Counted from the first letter of the stretch, positions 29,791 to 38,414 are shown. The stretch: 64,000 bases of DNA from Corynebacterium halotolerans (GCF_001056295.1 NZ_JVMD01000006.1:186232-250231); one strand, 5' to 3'. Translations and numbers: made by a program. Notes: generated from the letters alone by a model not told the origin.

Positions 29791-30435
29791 ATGAAGGCAG
29801 ATCGAATGCGGGTGGACCCGTTCACGACCGCGAACCCCAACGAATTCGACCCGTTCGCGCGCGCGACGACCCACCCCGCGCCCTTCGTGGCACGAACCCC
29901 CGTGCCCGCCGACCACCCGCTGCTCGGCCGGCCGCGCCACCCGTGGATCACCCCGGCCACCGCCGCCGCGGCCGAAGCCCTCGGCTACGACCCCGAAGCC
30001 GTCAACGCGCCCCTGATCAAGCGCTTCGGCGCGGTATTCGTCGACGCCGCCGTCTACGGCGTCCTGCTCGCCGTGCTCATGGTCATCGCCGGCGTCTTCG
30101 GCCCCGCCGACGCCGCCCCGACCGTGGCGGTAGCCGCCCTGTTCGCCGGCCCGGCGGGCTTCTACCTCTACCGCGCGATGGGCGACGCCATCTTCGAGGG
30201 CTCGCCCGGCAAACACGCCCTGGGCCTGCACATGGGCGGGCCCAACGGCCTGCCCGTCTCCGGGACCGACGGCCTGCGCCGCAACCTGTGGATCCTGCCG
30301 TCGATGATCCCCGGCCTCGGGTGGATCGTCAGCCTGGCCATGATGGGCTGGATCGGCCTGAGCGCGGGAAATGACCCGCTCGGCCGCGGAGGGCACGAGC
30401 GGGCCATCGGCACCCGCGTGACCGAGAAGGACTAG
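29791..30435 (+). CDS. RDD family membrane protein
   Basis: A 214-residue protein with a hydrophilic N-terminal 75 residues (containing DPF repeats: RVDPFTT, EFDPFAR) and a C-terminal RDD domain with three hydrophobic segments, from IKRFGAVFVDAAVYGVLLAVL near residue 80; RDD signature residues are R82, D89 and the later EGSPGKHALGL. RDD proteins are small membrane proteins of largely unknown function, some linked to ion transport. The ATG at 29791 follows GGAAAGGTGG; the open frame extends upstream but overlaps the xthA promoter without a better start. Confidence 0.82.
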   Translation: MKADRMRVDPFTTANPNEFDPFARATTHPAPFVARTPVPADHPLLGRPRHPWITPATAAAAEALGYDPEAVNAPLIKRFGAVFVDAAVYGVLLAVLMVIAGVFGPADAAPTVAVAALFAGPAGFYLYRAMGDAIFEGSPGKHALGLHMGGPNGLPVSGTDGLRRNLWILPSMIPGLGWIVSLAMMGWIGLSAGNDPLGRGGHERAIGTRVTEKD

Positions 30436-30451
30436 CCTCCCCGGCCCCGGG

Positions 30452-30943
30452 CTACGTCCCGACCGGATCGATGTTGATCGAGTCGACCACGCCGTCGCCG
30501 TCGAAGTCGTAGTGGCGGGTGTCGAACTCGCCGTCGCCGTCGGTGTCGTACAGGAGCGCGTCGGCCACCCCGTCGGGGTCGAAGTCGTAGGCGCGGGCAT
30601 CCGGCTCGCCGTCCCCGTCGAGGTCGAAGTCGATCTTGTTCGCCATCCCGTCGTTGTCGTAGTCGGAGATGGTCGCGTCCACGTCGCCGTCGCCGTCGAC
30701 GTCGACCTGGATCTCGTCGATCTTGCCGTCGCGGTTCAGGTCGGACTTCGAGACCACCAGATCCGGGTCGATGGAATCGACGATGTCGGACATGTCGCCG
30801 AAGGGCAGGTTCCCGAACTCGGGGGCGGGGGCGTCCGACGCCGGCTGCGGCTGCGGCTGGGGCTGAGTCTGCTGGGGCTGGACCTTCGTCTCGTCGCCGC
30901 GGACGTCGTTGATGAACTGGGTGAAAACGTTGTTGCCGGACAT
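30452..30943 (-). CDS. Acidic DxDxDG-repeat protein (putative Ca2+-binding), small paralogue
   Basis: A 163-residue protein with an N-terminal MSGNNVFTQFINDVRGDETK region, a Gln/Pro-rich linker (about residues 22-35), and from residue 50 a run of eight or so units of the form DxDxDGxxDxxxxD (for example DVDGDGDVDATISDYDNDG). Such units resemble EF-hand loops, dockerin or thrombospondin type-3 repeats and should bind calcium. There is no signal peptide or membrane segment, so it is predicted to stay in the cytoplasm unless exported by a special route. The start is ATG at 30941-30943. A two-box ECF-type promoter lies about 48 nt upstream. It is a paralogue of the next gene. Function unknown. 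Confidence 0.85.
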   Translation of the reverse strand: MSGNNVFTQFINDVRGDETKVQPQQTQPQPQPQPASDAPAPEFGNLPFGDMSDIVDSIDPDLVVSKSDLNRDGKIDEIQVDVDGDGDVDATISDYDNDGMANKIDFDLDGDGEPDARAYDFDPDGVADALLYDTDGDGEFDTRHYDFDGDGVVDSINIDPVGT

Positions 30944-30990
30944 GATGTGCCGTTCCTCTCGGTGGACTGTCGCCTTGTGGCCTGTTCACC

Positions 30991-31023
30991 GATGAGATGC
31001 GCCGGCCGCACGGAAAGTTCCCG
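30991..31023 (-). promoter_or_regulatory. ECF sigma-type promoter, copy 1
   Basis: On the minus strand: CGGGAACTTTCCG (31023-31011) as the -35 region, 16 nt between GGAAC and GCATC, then GCATCTCATC (31000-30991) as the -10 region. The same two boxes precede the acidic genes starting at 31963 and 38414. It is the probable target of the sigma factor encoded at 37429-37977. Confidence 0.75.
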
Positions 31024-31108
31024 GTCGGCGGACATCTTCTTCGCTTTACGACGAAACCGGCGCCCCCGCCGAAATGGCGGGGACGCCGGGGCGTCGTCAA
31101 GCGAAGGG

Positions 31109-31963
31109 TTAGGCGTTCAGACCTTCCGCGCCCGTGTCGGCCGCATCGTCCGAGCCGCCGTAGTTCGGGTCCTCCTCCACCGCGTCGACGATGCCGTCGC
31201 CGTCGGTGTCGGAGTAGCGGATGTCCGTGTAACCGTCGTGGTCGCGGTCGATTTCGAGGGAATCGATGCTGCCGTCGTGGTTCTCGTCCGACCACACGTG
31301 GTCGACGCGGCCGTCGCCGGAGGTGTCCACGTGGAGCTCCGCGAAGTTGTCGCCCACCGGCTCGCGCATCTCGGCGTCGACGATGCCGTCGCCGTCCAGG
31401 TCGAGGGAGAGGGTGTCCACCACTCCGTCGCCGTCGGTGTCGTTCGCCGCGAGGACCTTCGCCGAATCCAGGTCGATGGTCCCGTCCGGGCCGGAGACCT
31501 GGCCGTAGACCTCGTACTCGCCCGAGTCGACGTTGGACGACTGGCCATGGTCGGCGGCGCGCTCGGGAGCCGGCGCGGGGGCCGCCGAGGCCGGGGGAGC
31601 GGTGGTGCCGTTCACGAACTCGTCGACCTCCGCCTTGGTGTTCAGCGTGGTGTCCAGGTTAGCGTCGCCGGTCGTGTCGAACTGAACCGCGTCGACCTCG
31701 CCGTCGCCGTCCAAGTCGGTGACGACGGTGTCGATGTACCCGTCCTTGTCCAGGTCCATGACGATCTGGTCGATGGAGCCGTCGCCATCGAGGTCCGCGG
31801 TGGACTTCACGTCGGCGGCGGACTCCTCCAGAACCTCGTCGAGGCTGATGCCCAGGCCGGACTCGGGGGCGGGGGCCGTGGCGTCCGCCTGCGCCTCAAC
31901 CGGGTTCTGCGGCTGGTTCTGATCGGTGGTGCGGTCGGTGGTGCGGTCGTCGTTTCCGGACAT
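31109..31963 (-). CDS. Acidic DxDxDG-repeat protein (putative Ca2+-binding), large paralogue
   Basis: A 284-residue protein with the same start (MSGN) as its neighbour. A hydrophilic N-terminus is followed by a first block of DxDGDG units (about residues 57-95, DLDGDGSIDQIVMDLDKDG), a Ala/Pro-rich spacer (about 118-140), and a second block of about seven units (about 172-270). No signal peptide or membrane segment is visible. Repeats have the spacing of calcium-binding loops with hydrophobic/beta residues between them. The ATG is at 31961-31963 and the conserved ECF-type promoter begins 54 nt upstream. It is divergent from the dynamin operon. Function unknown; a calcium-dependent scaffold or sensor is conceivable. 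Confidence 0.85.
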   Translation of the reverse strand: MSGNDDRTTDRTTDQNQPQNPVEAQADATAPAPESGLGISLDEVLEESAADVKSTADLDGDGSIDQIVMDLDKDGYIDTVVTDLDGDGEVDAVQFDTTGDANLDTTLNTKAEVDEFVNGTTAPPASAAPAPAPERAADHGQSSNVDSGEYEVYGQVSGPDGTIDLDSAKVLAANDTDGDGVVDTLSLDLDGDGIVDAEMREPVGDNFAELHVDTSGDGRVDHVWSDENHDGSIDSLEIDRDHDGYTDIRYSDTDGDGIVDAVEEDPNYGGSDDAADTGAEGLNA

Positions 31964-32016
31964 TGTCTCGATCCTCTCGGGGGTCGCTTCTGCGGTGGTT
32001 TTCCGCGTTGGTCGAC

Positions 32017-32050
32017 GATGTGATGCGCCGACCGGTGCGGAATGTTCCCG
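32017..32050 (-). promoter_or_regulatory. ECF sigma-type promoter, copy 2
   Basis: On the minus strand: CGGGAACATTCCG (32050-32038) and GCATCACATC (32026-32017), with 17 nt between GGAAC and GCATC. It drives the 284-residue acidic protein and sits in the same intergenic region as the start of the dynamin operon. Confidence 0.75.
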
Positions 32051-32093
32051 TTGCCGGAAGATTATCCACGACTATTTTCGTGGGGGCACCTTT

Positions 32094-32138
32094 ATGATGT
32101 CGAACGACCCATCCGACCCGAAGTTAGGACACGAATGA
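32094..32138 (+). CDS. Possible 14-residue leader ORF overlapping iniA
   Basis: ATG at 32094 opens MMSNDPSDPKLGHE, whose TGA (32136-32138) overlaps the iniA ATG in the ATGA manner seen throughout this window. GGGGG lies 7 nt upstream as a possible ribosome-binding site. The alternative reading is that TATGAT (32093-32098) is the -10 box of the operon, in which case this ORF is not translated. I cannot decide between these. Confidence 0.3.
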   Translation: MMSNDPSDPKLGHE

Positions 32139-33991
32139 CGGCGACGCAGGCCGACGCACGCGCCGCGCTGCGGCGCGAAGTCGAATCGGCGGCGAAGACC
32201 CTGTCGTCCGCGCTGAAGATCCTCGACCGCTACGGGCACCGGGACGCCGCCGAGGCGATCCGCCGGACCTGGGGCGACACCGCCCTGCGCGGCACCGTCG
32301 TGGTCGTCGGCGAGGTCAAGCGCGGCAAGAGCTCGGTGATCAACGCCATCACCGGCGCCCGGGATCTGCTGCCCGTCGACGTCGACGTCTGCACGTCCGC
32401 TCCCGTCCAGGTGCTGCGGTCGGACGAGAACACCGAGGTCATCGACCTGAACTTCGGCGACCACATCGAGCGGGCGCCCCTGGCGGAACTGCGGGAATGG
32501 TCCACCATGACGGGAGCCCGCGTCGCCGACCCCGACACCCCCGAGCTGCCCACCGGCGTGACCGTGCGCGTGTCCGGCGACCACGTGCCCAGGGCGCTGT
32601 TCATCGACACCCCCGGCGCCGGCGGCTTGGACCGCGACGCCATCGACGTGGCCCTGGAACGCGCCCGCGGCGCCGGCGTGCTGCTCATGGTCTGCGACGC
32701 GACGACGCCGATCACCGCGCCGGAAATGGAGATCCTCGCCCGCGCGGCGAAGGCGGCGGGCTCCGTCATCGTCGCCGTGACCAAGACGGACAAGAACCTG
32801 CGGCGCTGGCGGGCCATCGTCGCGGACGACCGCCGGCTGATCCGCCGGCACCTGGGCCGCGACGTGCCCGTCATCGGGGTGTCCAGCCTGCGCGCCGTCG
32901 ACGCCGCCGAAATGACGGACCCCGAGCGCCGCGCCCGCGTCGAGCGCACCTCCGGCATCGCGGAGCTGCGCGGGCGCATCAGCGCCGAAATGGCCCGCGG
33001 CGCGCTGCTGTCCAAGGTGGCCGCGCTGTCCATGGCCGAATCCGCGCTGGAGGGCGTCACCGCCACCATCGACAAGGACCTCGCCGCCGTCGACCGCGCG
33101 GAGGAAGTCGTCCCGGAACTCGAGGCGCGGCGCGACGAGCTGCGCCGCCTGCGTGACCACGGCCAGGAATGGGAGCAGATCCTGGCGCGCAACATCACCG
33201 TCGCCAGGCAGTCGATCATGGCCGGCTTCGACGCCGAAATGGACCGCATCCGCGAGCACTGGATCCGCACGATCAACGGTTCCGGCATGAAGGTGCTGCG
33301 GTCGAAGCCGCAGGTGTTCACCTCGCGGATCGAGGAGGAGCTGTCGGCGGCCGCCGAGACGACCGTCAACCGGCAGCTGGAGGTGCTGCGCCGCGAGGCC
33401 CACGCCCTGTTCGGCGACGACCACGAATGGGAGGCGATGGCCGGGGCGGCGCTGATGAGCATCGCCCCCGGTTCGGGCTCCGACGGCCGGCACTCGGTCG
33501 CGTCGAAGACGGAGAACCTGCTCGACCCGGGCATGGTCACGCTGGGCATCATCTCGGGCCCGGCGATCGCGTCGGCGGGCGGCGGCGCCCTGGCCGCGAT
33601 GGGGCTGGCCACCATCGCCCTGCCCGCGGCCGTCATCGGCGGCGGCTGGCTGGGCGTGAACATGGCGTACCGCGCCATGCGCAACGGCAAGCAGCACCTG
33701 GTCACGTGGACGCGCGAGACGGTGGCGGCGCTGCGCATGAGCGTCAACCGCAACATCGACACGCTGGTGACCACGGTGCGCACGGAGATCGTGCTGCGTT
33801 ACCGGGCCCGACTGCGCCGCGAGGGCGACGAGCTCAAGCGCCGCATCGAGGACGCCCGCGCCGCCGCCCGCGCCTCGGAGGAGGAGCGCCGGCAGACGCT
33901 GGCCAGGCTCAACCGGAACAAGGAGATCGTGGCCAAGATCCGCGGGGACCTGGCCACCTCCGCGGGCACGCTGAGGGGAGTGGGGCGCTGA
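32135..33991 (+). CDS. iniA: Dynamin-like GTPase, IniA type
   Basis: Large membrane-remodelling GTPase of 618 residues. G1 is GEVKRGKSS (59-67), G3 DTPGAGG (158-164), G4 TKTD (216-219). A helical stalk follows, then a hydrophobic Gly/Ala hairpin (about 467-510: GIISGPAIASAGGGALAAMG and on) that should insert in the membrane, and a charged coiled-coil C-terminus (about 540-605). This is the layout of mycobacterial IniA (about 640 residues), a bacterial dynamin with membrane fission activity, induced by cell-wall antibiotics. The ATG at 32135 follows TAGGAC. Its stop overlaps the next gene (TGATG), as expected for an iniA-iniC pair. Confidence 0.85.
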   Translation: MTATQADARAALRREVESAAKTLSSALKILDRYGHRDAAEAIRRTWGDTALRGTVVVVGEVKRGKSSVINAITGARDLLPVDVDVCTSAPVQVLRSDENTEVIDLNFGDHIERAPLAELREWSTMTGARVADPDTPELPTGVTVRVSGDHVPRALFIDTPGAGGLDRDAIDVALERARGAGVLLMVCDATTPITAPEMEILARAAKAAGSVIVAVTKTDKNLRRWRAIVADDRRLIRRHLGRDVPVIGVSSLRAVDAAEMTDPERRARVERTSGIAELRGRISAEMARGALLSKVAALSMAESALEGVTATIDKDLAAVDRAEEVVPELEARRDELRRLRDHGQEWEQILARNITVARQSIMAGFDAEMDRIREHWIRTINGSGMKVLRSKPQVFTSRIEEELSAAAETTVNRQLEVLRREAHALFGDDHEWEAMAGAALMSIAPGSGSDGRHSVASKTENLLDPGMVTLGIISGPAIASAGGGALAAMGLATIALPAAVIGGGWLGVNMAYRAMRNGKQHLVTWTRETVAALRMSVNRNIDTLVTTVRTEIVLRYRARLRREGDELKRRIEDARAAARASEEERRQTLARLNRNKEIVAKIRGDLATSAGTLRGVGR

Positions 33992-35388
33992 TGGATGCCG
34001 TGACCCAGGAGATCGACCGGGCGCTGCACGCCCTGGCCGCGGGCGGCGGCGATCTGCCGGACCACGCCAACCGGTTGGGCGGGATCCTGTTCTCCCCGCC
34101 GCGGGTGCTGGTGGTCGGCCGGCTCAAGGCCGGCAAGTCGACGCTGGTCAATGCGCTGATCGGCGAGAACGTCGCGGCGACGGGCACGTTGGAGACCACC
34201 AACGCCGTCACCGTCTTCCGCCACGGCGCGCCGTCGCGGGCGGAGGTCGTGGGCAACGACGGCCGCCGCGAGCGGGGAGTGCTTGACGACGGCGTGCTCG
34301 TCGACGTCCGCCGCCCCGTGCCTGAGGTCGCCTACGTCGACCGTTTCCTGCCGTCGGCAGCGGTGGAGCGGATGACCATCATCGACACCCCCGGCATCGC
34401 GACGCTGACGGTGGAGAACCGCGACGCCACGGAGCGGGCCCTCATCGACGGGTACGCCCAGACCCGCGACGCCTCCGTCGACGCCGATGCGGCGGTGTTC
34501 CTCTTCGATTCCTCGCCGCGCATGGACGAGCGCCAGTTCATCGGCAAGCTGGGGTTCACGCCCCTGAACACCGTCGGCGTGCTGGCGCGCGCGGATTCCT
34601 TCGGCGAGGGGGCGTTCGGCCGCCGCGACCCGCTGGAGCACGCCGACCGCTACTGCGGGGTGCTGCGCGGGCGGCTGGGCTCGCTGATGGCCGAGGTCGT
34701 GCCGGTGTCCGGGCTGATGGCGGAGTCCGCGGCGACGGGGCGGGTCACCGAGCCCGTGGCGCGAGCCGTGGCGGATCTGGGCCGGCTGGAGCCGGAGGAC
34801 CTCGTGGAGGAGCTGGAGACCGACGAGCCGACGCGCATCGACGCGCGCCTGCGGAACCGGGCGCTGGATCTGCTCGGCGAGTACGGCGTCGCCCGCGGCG
34901 CGGGAGTGGCGGCGCAGGGGGCGGTGGCCCTCAACGAGTGGCTCGAGGAGCGGTCGGGCATCGCCCGTCTGCGGCGCGTCCTGGAGGGCGGGCTGCTGCG
35001 CTACGCGGCGCTGGGCCGGGCGGCGCGACTGCTGCATCAGCTGGAGTTGCTGGGGTATTCGCACCCGCTTTCCGCCCACGTCCGCCACGTGCAGGGGGTG
35101 CTGGCGGGCCGGCCGGCGATGGCGCCGGTCATGCTCTTCACCGCGTACCGGGGGCTGGCGGCGACCTCCCCCGATTCGCCCCTGATGCCTTTGCTTTACG
35201 ACGCCTTGACCGGCGGGAATTCCGCCGAGAAGCTCGGGCTTCCGGCGGCGGCGGATCCGTCGCAGGTGCGGCTGAGGGCGCGGGAAATGTACGACGAGTT
35301 GCAGCGCATGGCGCTTCTGGGACGATCTGCGGCGGAAGAAGACTCCCGAGTTCGCCTGCTCGCGATGGTCTCGGCACTGTTAAGCTGA
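33991..35388 (+). CDS. iniC: Dynamin-like GTPase, IniC type
   Basis: Second, shorter GTPase of 465 residues, partner of the preceding one. G1 is GRLKAGKST (43-51), G3 DTPGIAT (132-138), with ARAD near residue 205 in place of a canonical NKxD. The C-terminal half is helical and lacks a clear membrane hairpin, as in mycobacterial IniC (about 490 residues). Paired bacterial dynamins commonly act as heteromers. The ATG shares its A with the iniA stop, and the Hsp70-like gene follows after 28 nt, so the three probably form one operon. Confidence 0.83.
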   Translation: MDAVTQEIDRALHALAAGGGDLPDHANRLGGILFSPPRVLVVGRLKAGKSTLVNALIGENVAATGTLETTNAVTVFRHGAPSRAEVVGNDGRRERGVLDDGVLVDVRRPVPEVAYVDRFLPSAAVERMTIIDTPGIATLTVENRDATERALIDGYAQTRDASVDADAAVFLFDSSPRMDERQFIGKLGFTPLNTVGVLARADSFGEGAFGRRDPLEHADRYCGVLRGRLGSLMAEVVPVSGLMAESAATGRVTEPVARAVADLGRLEPEDLVEELETDEPTRIDARLRNRALDLLGEYGVARGAGVAAQGAVALNEWLEERSGIARLRRVLEGGLLRYAALGRAARLLHQLELLGYSHPLSAHVRHVQGVLAGRPAMAPVMLFTAYRGLAATSPDSPLMPLLYDALTGGNSAEKLGLPAAADPSQVRLRAREMYDELQRMALLGRSAAEEDSRVRLLAMVSALLS

Positions 35389-35416
35389 CCGAATCGTTGA
35401 GGAACCCGAAAGGAAC

Positions 35417-37432
35417 ATGACCATGTCCGGTTGGCGTTTGGCCATCGACTTCGGAACGTCCAACACGGCCGCCGCGCACCGCGCCGCGGCCACCGGTCAG
35501 GGCGGGCCGGCCGCCGAGGCGCTGGCGTTGTCGCACCACGGCAACCTGCTGCCATCGGCGGTGTTCGCGGATGGCCAGGGCCTGCTCGTCGGACATGTGG
35601 CGTTGAATCAGGCCGAGGGCCGCCCCGATGCGTTCCTGCCGGAGCCCAAGCGCGCCGTCGGTTCCGAGACCGTGCTGCTGGGCGGCACCAGGATGCCGGT
35701 GGCGGAGGTCATCGGCGCGGTGATCGGGTCGGTGCTCGACCGGGCCCGCCGCTTCGCCGGCGGCTCCATGCCGGACGACGTCGTGCTCACCCACCCCGAG
35801 GGCTGGGGGCATACCGAACTGGTCCGCCTGATCGAGGGCGCCGAGCGCGCCGGGATCGAGCGCCGGCGGCTGTCGCTCGTGTCGGAGCCGCGGGCGGCGA
35901 CGTACTGGTACTCGTTCAAGCGCCCGCTGCCGCCGGGGCAGAAGGTCGCGGTGTTCGACCTGGGCGGCGGCACGCTCGACGTGGCGGTGCTGACGCCCGC
36001 CGCCGACGGTTCGCTGCAGGTCATCGCAGCGCGCGGCGACAATTCTCTCGGCGGCCGCACCCTCGACGCCCGCATCCGCTCCTGGGTGGAGGCCGAGCTC
36101 GAGGAGAACGACACCGAGCTCCTGCGCGCGCTGCGTTCGGGGGCGGCGGGGGCGTCGCTGGCGCTGGACCGCGCCATCAAGACGGCCAAGGAAGTGCTGT
36201 CGGAGGCCCCGCGGGCGACCATCACCGTCGCCGCCAAGGGGCGCGAGACCACCCTGATGCTCACCCGCGGCGAGTTCGAGGAGCTGATCAAGCCCGACGT
36301 CGACCGTGCACTGGACGTCACCCGGGCGACGCTTCTCGACGCCGGCCTGCGCCCGGATCCGTCGACGCCGCTGTACCTGACCGGCGGTTCGGCGCGGATC
36401 CCCTACATCCAGGACCGGTTGGGCGAGCTGTGCCAGGTGGCCACGCTCGACGACCCGAAGACGGTGGTCAGCCGCGGTGCGCTGATGGGCCCGACGCGCC
36501 GGGCCGACGACGTCGTCGCCGGCGTGACCACGTGGATCGCCCCCGGTTCCATCGCCGCCGGCGCGGGACCGATGGCGGTCGCCCCGGTGCCGCCGGTCCA
36601 GACTCCGCAGAATGCGCCCCGGCCGCAGCAGCAGCCCCGACCGCAGCCGCATCCCCAGCAGCAGACCCGGCCCCAGCCGCAGCAGTTCCGGCCGCAGCAG
36701 CCCTATGCGCAGATGCCGCCGCATGGCGGCCCCGCCAACCCCTACGCAGGGCAGGGCCGCCCCCAGCAGCCGCAGCAGTTTGCCGCGGTGCCCAGCTCCG
36801 TCTCATCGAAGGATGCGGGCAAGTCGAGGACGACGGTTTTCGCCGTCTTCGGCATCGCCGCACTGCTGCTGGTCGGCGGCGGAATCTGGGCCGCGCGGTC
36901 CGGCGGCGGCGAGGGCGTCGACGGCGGGGAGACCACCACGCCGACGGCGGCCACGACCACGGATGCGGGGGGCTCGAAACCGACCTCGCCGTGGCCGACT
37001 CCGGCGCCCACGGATTACAAGGAGGCGACGGATACCGTTCGGGACCGCCTGCCCGAGGGGCTGGCCCGTGGTTTGCAGCAGTGCAACGCGACCGATACGT
37101 CGATCAGCGTCGGCCTGGTCAGCGAGAAGGTTCCGGGTTACCTGTGCGGGTACGAATACAACGGCGGCGGGAGCACCAGAACGGAGCCGACGATCGGCAG
37201 CATCGCGCCGGACCCCCAGATCGTGGATGCCGTGCGCCGCGCCGGCGAGCGCACCACCAGCGACCTCGAGACGCTGTCCGACAAGGATGGCAAGGCCATC
37301 TACCTCTATTCCTCCGACACGTTCGCGTATTTCCTTTACGTCGACGACGCCGGCGGCTACGTGTACAGGTCCGGCCACGTCGACTCCGCGGAGTACGTCC
37401 GCACATTCCTTCGCAGCAGGGGCCTGATCTAG
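35417..37432 (+). CDS. Membrane-anchored Hsp70/DnaK-like protein
   Basis: A 671-residue protein with an actin-like Hsp70 ATPase domain (about 6-365): AIDFGTSNTAAAH (phosphate 1), VFDLGGGTLDVAVL near residue 179 (phosphate 2), YLTGGSARIPYIQDRL near residue 319 (adenosine). The DnaK substrate domain is replaced by a Gln/Pro-rich linker (about 390-455), one membrane helix (about 473-494) and an extracytoplasmic domain of about 175 residues with two cysteines (QQCN, YLCGY) that may form a disulphide. An inside ATPase joined to an outside domain suggests transmembrane signalling or envelope assembly. It ends in a 4-bp overlap (CTAG) with the convergent sigma gene. RBS GAAAGGAA; start ATG 35417, or ATG 35423. 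Confidence 0.85.
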   Translation: MTMSGWRLAIDFGTSNTAAAHRAAATGQGGPAAEALALSHHGNLLPSAVFADGQGLLVGHVALNQAEGRPDAFLPEPKRAVGSETVLLGGTRMPVAEVIGAVIGSVLDRARRFAGGSMPDDVVLTHPEGWGHTELVRLIEGAERAGIERRRLSLVSEPRAATYWYSFKRPLPPGQKVAVFDLGGGTLDVAVLTPAADGSLQVIAARGDNSLGGRTLDARIRSWVEAELEENDTELLRALRSGAAGASLALDRAIKTAKEVLSEAPRATITVAAKGRETTLMLTRGEFEELIKPDVDRALDVTRATLLDAGLRPDPSTPLYLTGGSARIPYIQDRLGELCQVATLDDPKTVVSRGALMGPTRRADDVVAGVTTWIAPGSIAAGAGPMAVAPVPPVQTPQNAPRPQQQPRPQPHPQQQTRPQPQQFRPQQPYAQMPPHGGPANPYAGQGRPQQPQQFAAVPSSVSSKDAGKSRTTVFAVFGIAALLLVGGGIWAARSGGGEGVDGGETTTPTAATTTDAGGSKPTSPWPTPAPTDYKEATDTVRDRLPEGLARGLQQCNATDTSISVGLVSEKVPGYLCGYEYNGGGSTRTEPTIGSIAPDPQIVDAVRRAGERTTSDLETLSDKDGKAIYLYSSDTFAYFLYVDDAGGYVYRSGHVDSAEYVRTFLRSRGLI

Positions 37433-37977
37433 CCCGCTCCCACGCCCGCCTCGACCAGCGCCGCCTTCAGTTTCGCGCGGCCGCGGTTGAGGCGGGTTTT
37501 CACCGTCGCCACCGCCACGCCCTGATGGTCCGCGATGTCCTGGTACGTGAAGTCGGCGTATTCGCGCAGCACCACGGCTTCGCGGAACTCCGGCGCCAGC
37601 TGCGCCAGAGCGGCGCGAACCACGTCGACCGTCGTCACGCGATCCGACACTCCCGGCGCCCGGTCGACCTCGTCGTCGCCGGCGTCGGACTCCGGGGTTT
37701 CGCGGCGCTTGCGCACCAGCATCAGCGCCGCATTGGCGGCGATGCGGTGCATCCACGTGGAAAAACGCGAATGCCCCTCGAACCGGTTCAAATTGCGCCA
37801 ACCGGCGATGAGCGCATCCTGCAGCGCGTCCTCGGCGTCCTGCCGATGCGACGTGATGGACAGGCACACGGCCCACAGATGATCGCGATGCGGCGCCACC
37901 AACTCCCGGAACGCGCCCGAATCACCCTCGCGGGCGCGGGCCACCAGGTCCAGTTCCACATCGCGATCGCGGCTCAT
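37429..37977 (-). CDS. ECF-type RNA polymerase sigma factor
   Basis: Sigma-70 group 4 factor of about 182 residues. Region 2 is about residues 20-85 (FRELVAPHRDHLWAVCLSI, DAEDALQDALIAGW, FSTWMHRIAANAAL) and region 4 about 120-172 (LAQLAPEFREAVVLREYAD, YQDIADHQGVAVATVKTRLN), joined by an acidic linker. No zinc-binding anti-sigma gene lies beside it. I give the ATG at 37975-37977; GTG codons at 37989 and 37992 are alternatives that overlap the stop of the acidic gene upstream. It is the second gene of an operon whose promoter (38488-38520) matches those of the two DxDxDG proteins, which points to autoregulation. Confidence 0.9.
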   Translation of the reverse strand: MSRDRDVELDLVARAREGDSGAFRELVAPHRDHLWAVCLSITSHRQDAEDALQDALIAGWRNLNRFEGHSRFSTWMHRIAANAALMLVRKRRETPESDAGDDEVDRAPGVSDRVTTVDVVRAALAQLAPEFREAVVLREYADFTYQDIADHQGVAVATVKTRLNRGRAKLKAALVEAGVGAG

Positions 37978-37985
37978 GAACCGTC

Positions 37986-38414
37986 TCACCACTCCATTCC
38001 GGGGTCGGCGTCGCCCATGTCCGGCGACGGATCGACATCGGCGTCGTCCGCCGCGTCGATTCCGGCGAGGTCATCGACGCCGTCACCGGCGCCCGGATCC
38101 CCGGGCAGCACGGGCACGTCGTCGAAGCCGTCGACGTCCGGGTGCACGGCACCGGCGTCCTCGGGGGCGTCGGGGGCGTGACCGTCGTCGATCGGGTCGT
38201 CGAGGGGGTCGTCGGCGTCGTCGGCCAGGGAGATGGCGTCGAGGTCGTCGTCGGCCGGCGCGTCTTCCGGGGCGTCGTCGGGGACGATCGAGTCGTCGAC
38301 GTCGTGGGCGTCCGGGTCGAGGGCGTAATCGAGAAGCCCGTCGAAGACGTCGGCGTCGAGGTGCATCGGCGCGGTCTCGGCCAGGTTCAGGTCCGGCTGG
38401 TTGTCGTCGAGCAT
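37986..38414 (-). CDS. Very acidic protein co-transcribed with the ECF sigma factor
   Basis: A 142-residue protein with about one third Asp/Glu and almost no basic residues. The N-terminus (MLDDNQPDLNLAETAPMHLDADVFDGLLDYALDPD in part) has some hydrophobic spacing; the remainder is Asp/Ala/Pro repeats such as DDAPEDAPADDDLD without full DxDxDG loops. No signal peptide, membrane helix or cysteine is present. Its stop is 8 nt from the sigma ATG (or overlaps the sigma GTG), so the two are translated together. It could be a sigma-binding regulator, a metal buffer, or a functional partner of the two repeat proteins. I do not recognise a family. Confidence 0.75.
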   Translation of the reverse strand: MLDDNQPDLNLAETAPMHLDADVFDGLLDYALDPDAHDVDDSIVPDDAPEDAPADDDLDAISLADDADDPLDDPIDDGHAPDAPEDAGAVHPDVDGFDDVPVLPGDPGAGDGVDDLAGIDAADDADVDPSPDMGDADPGMEW

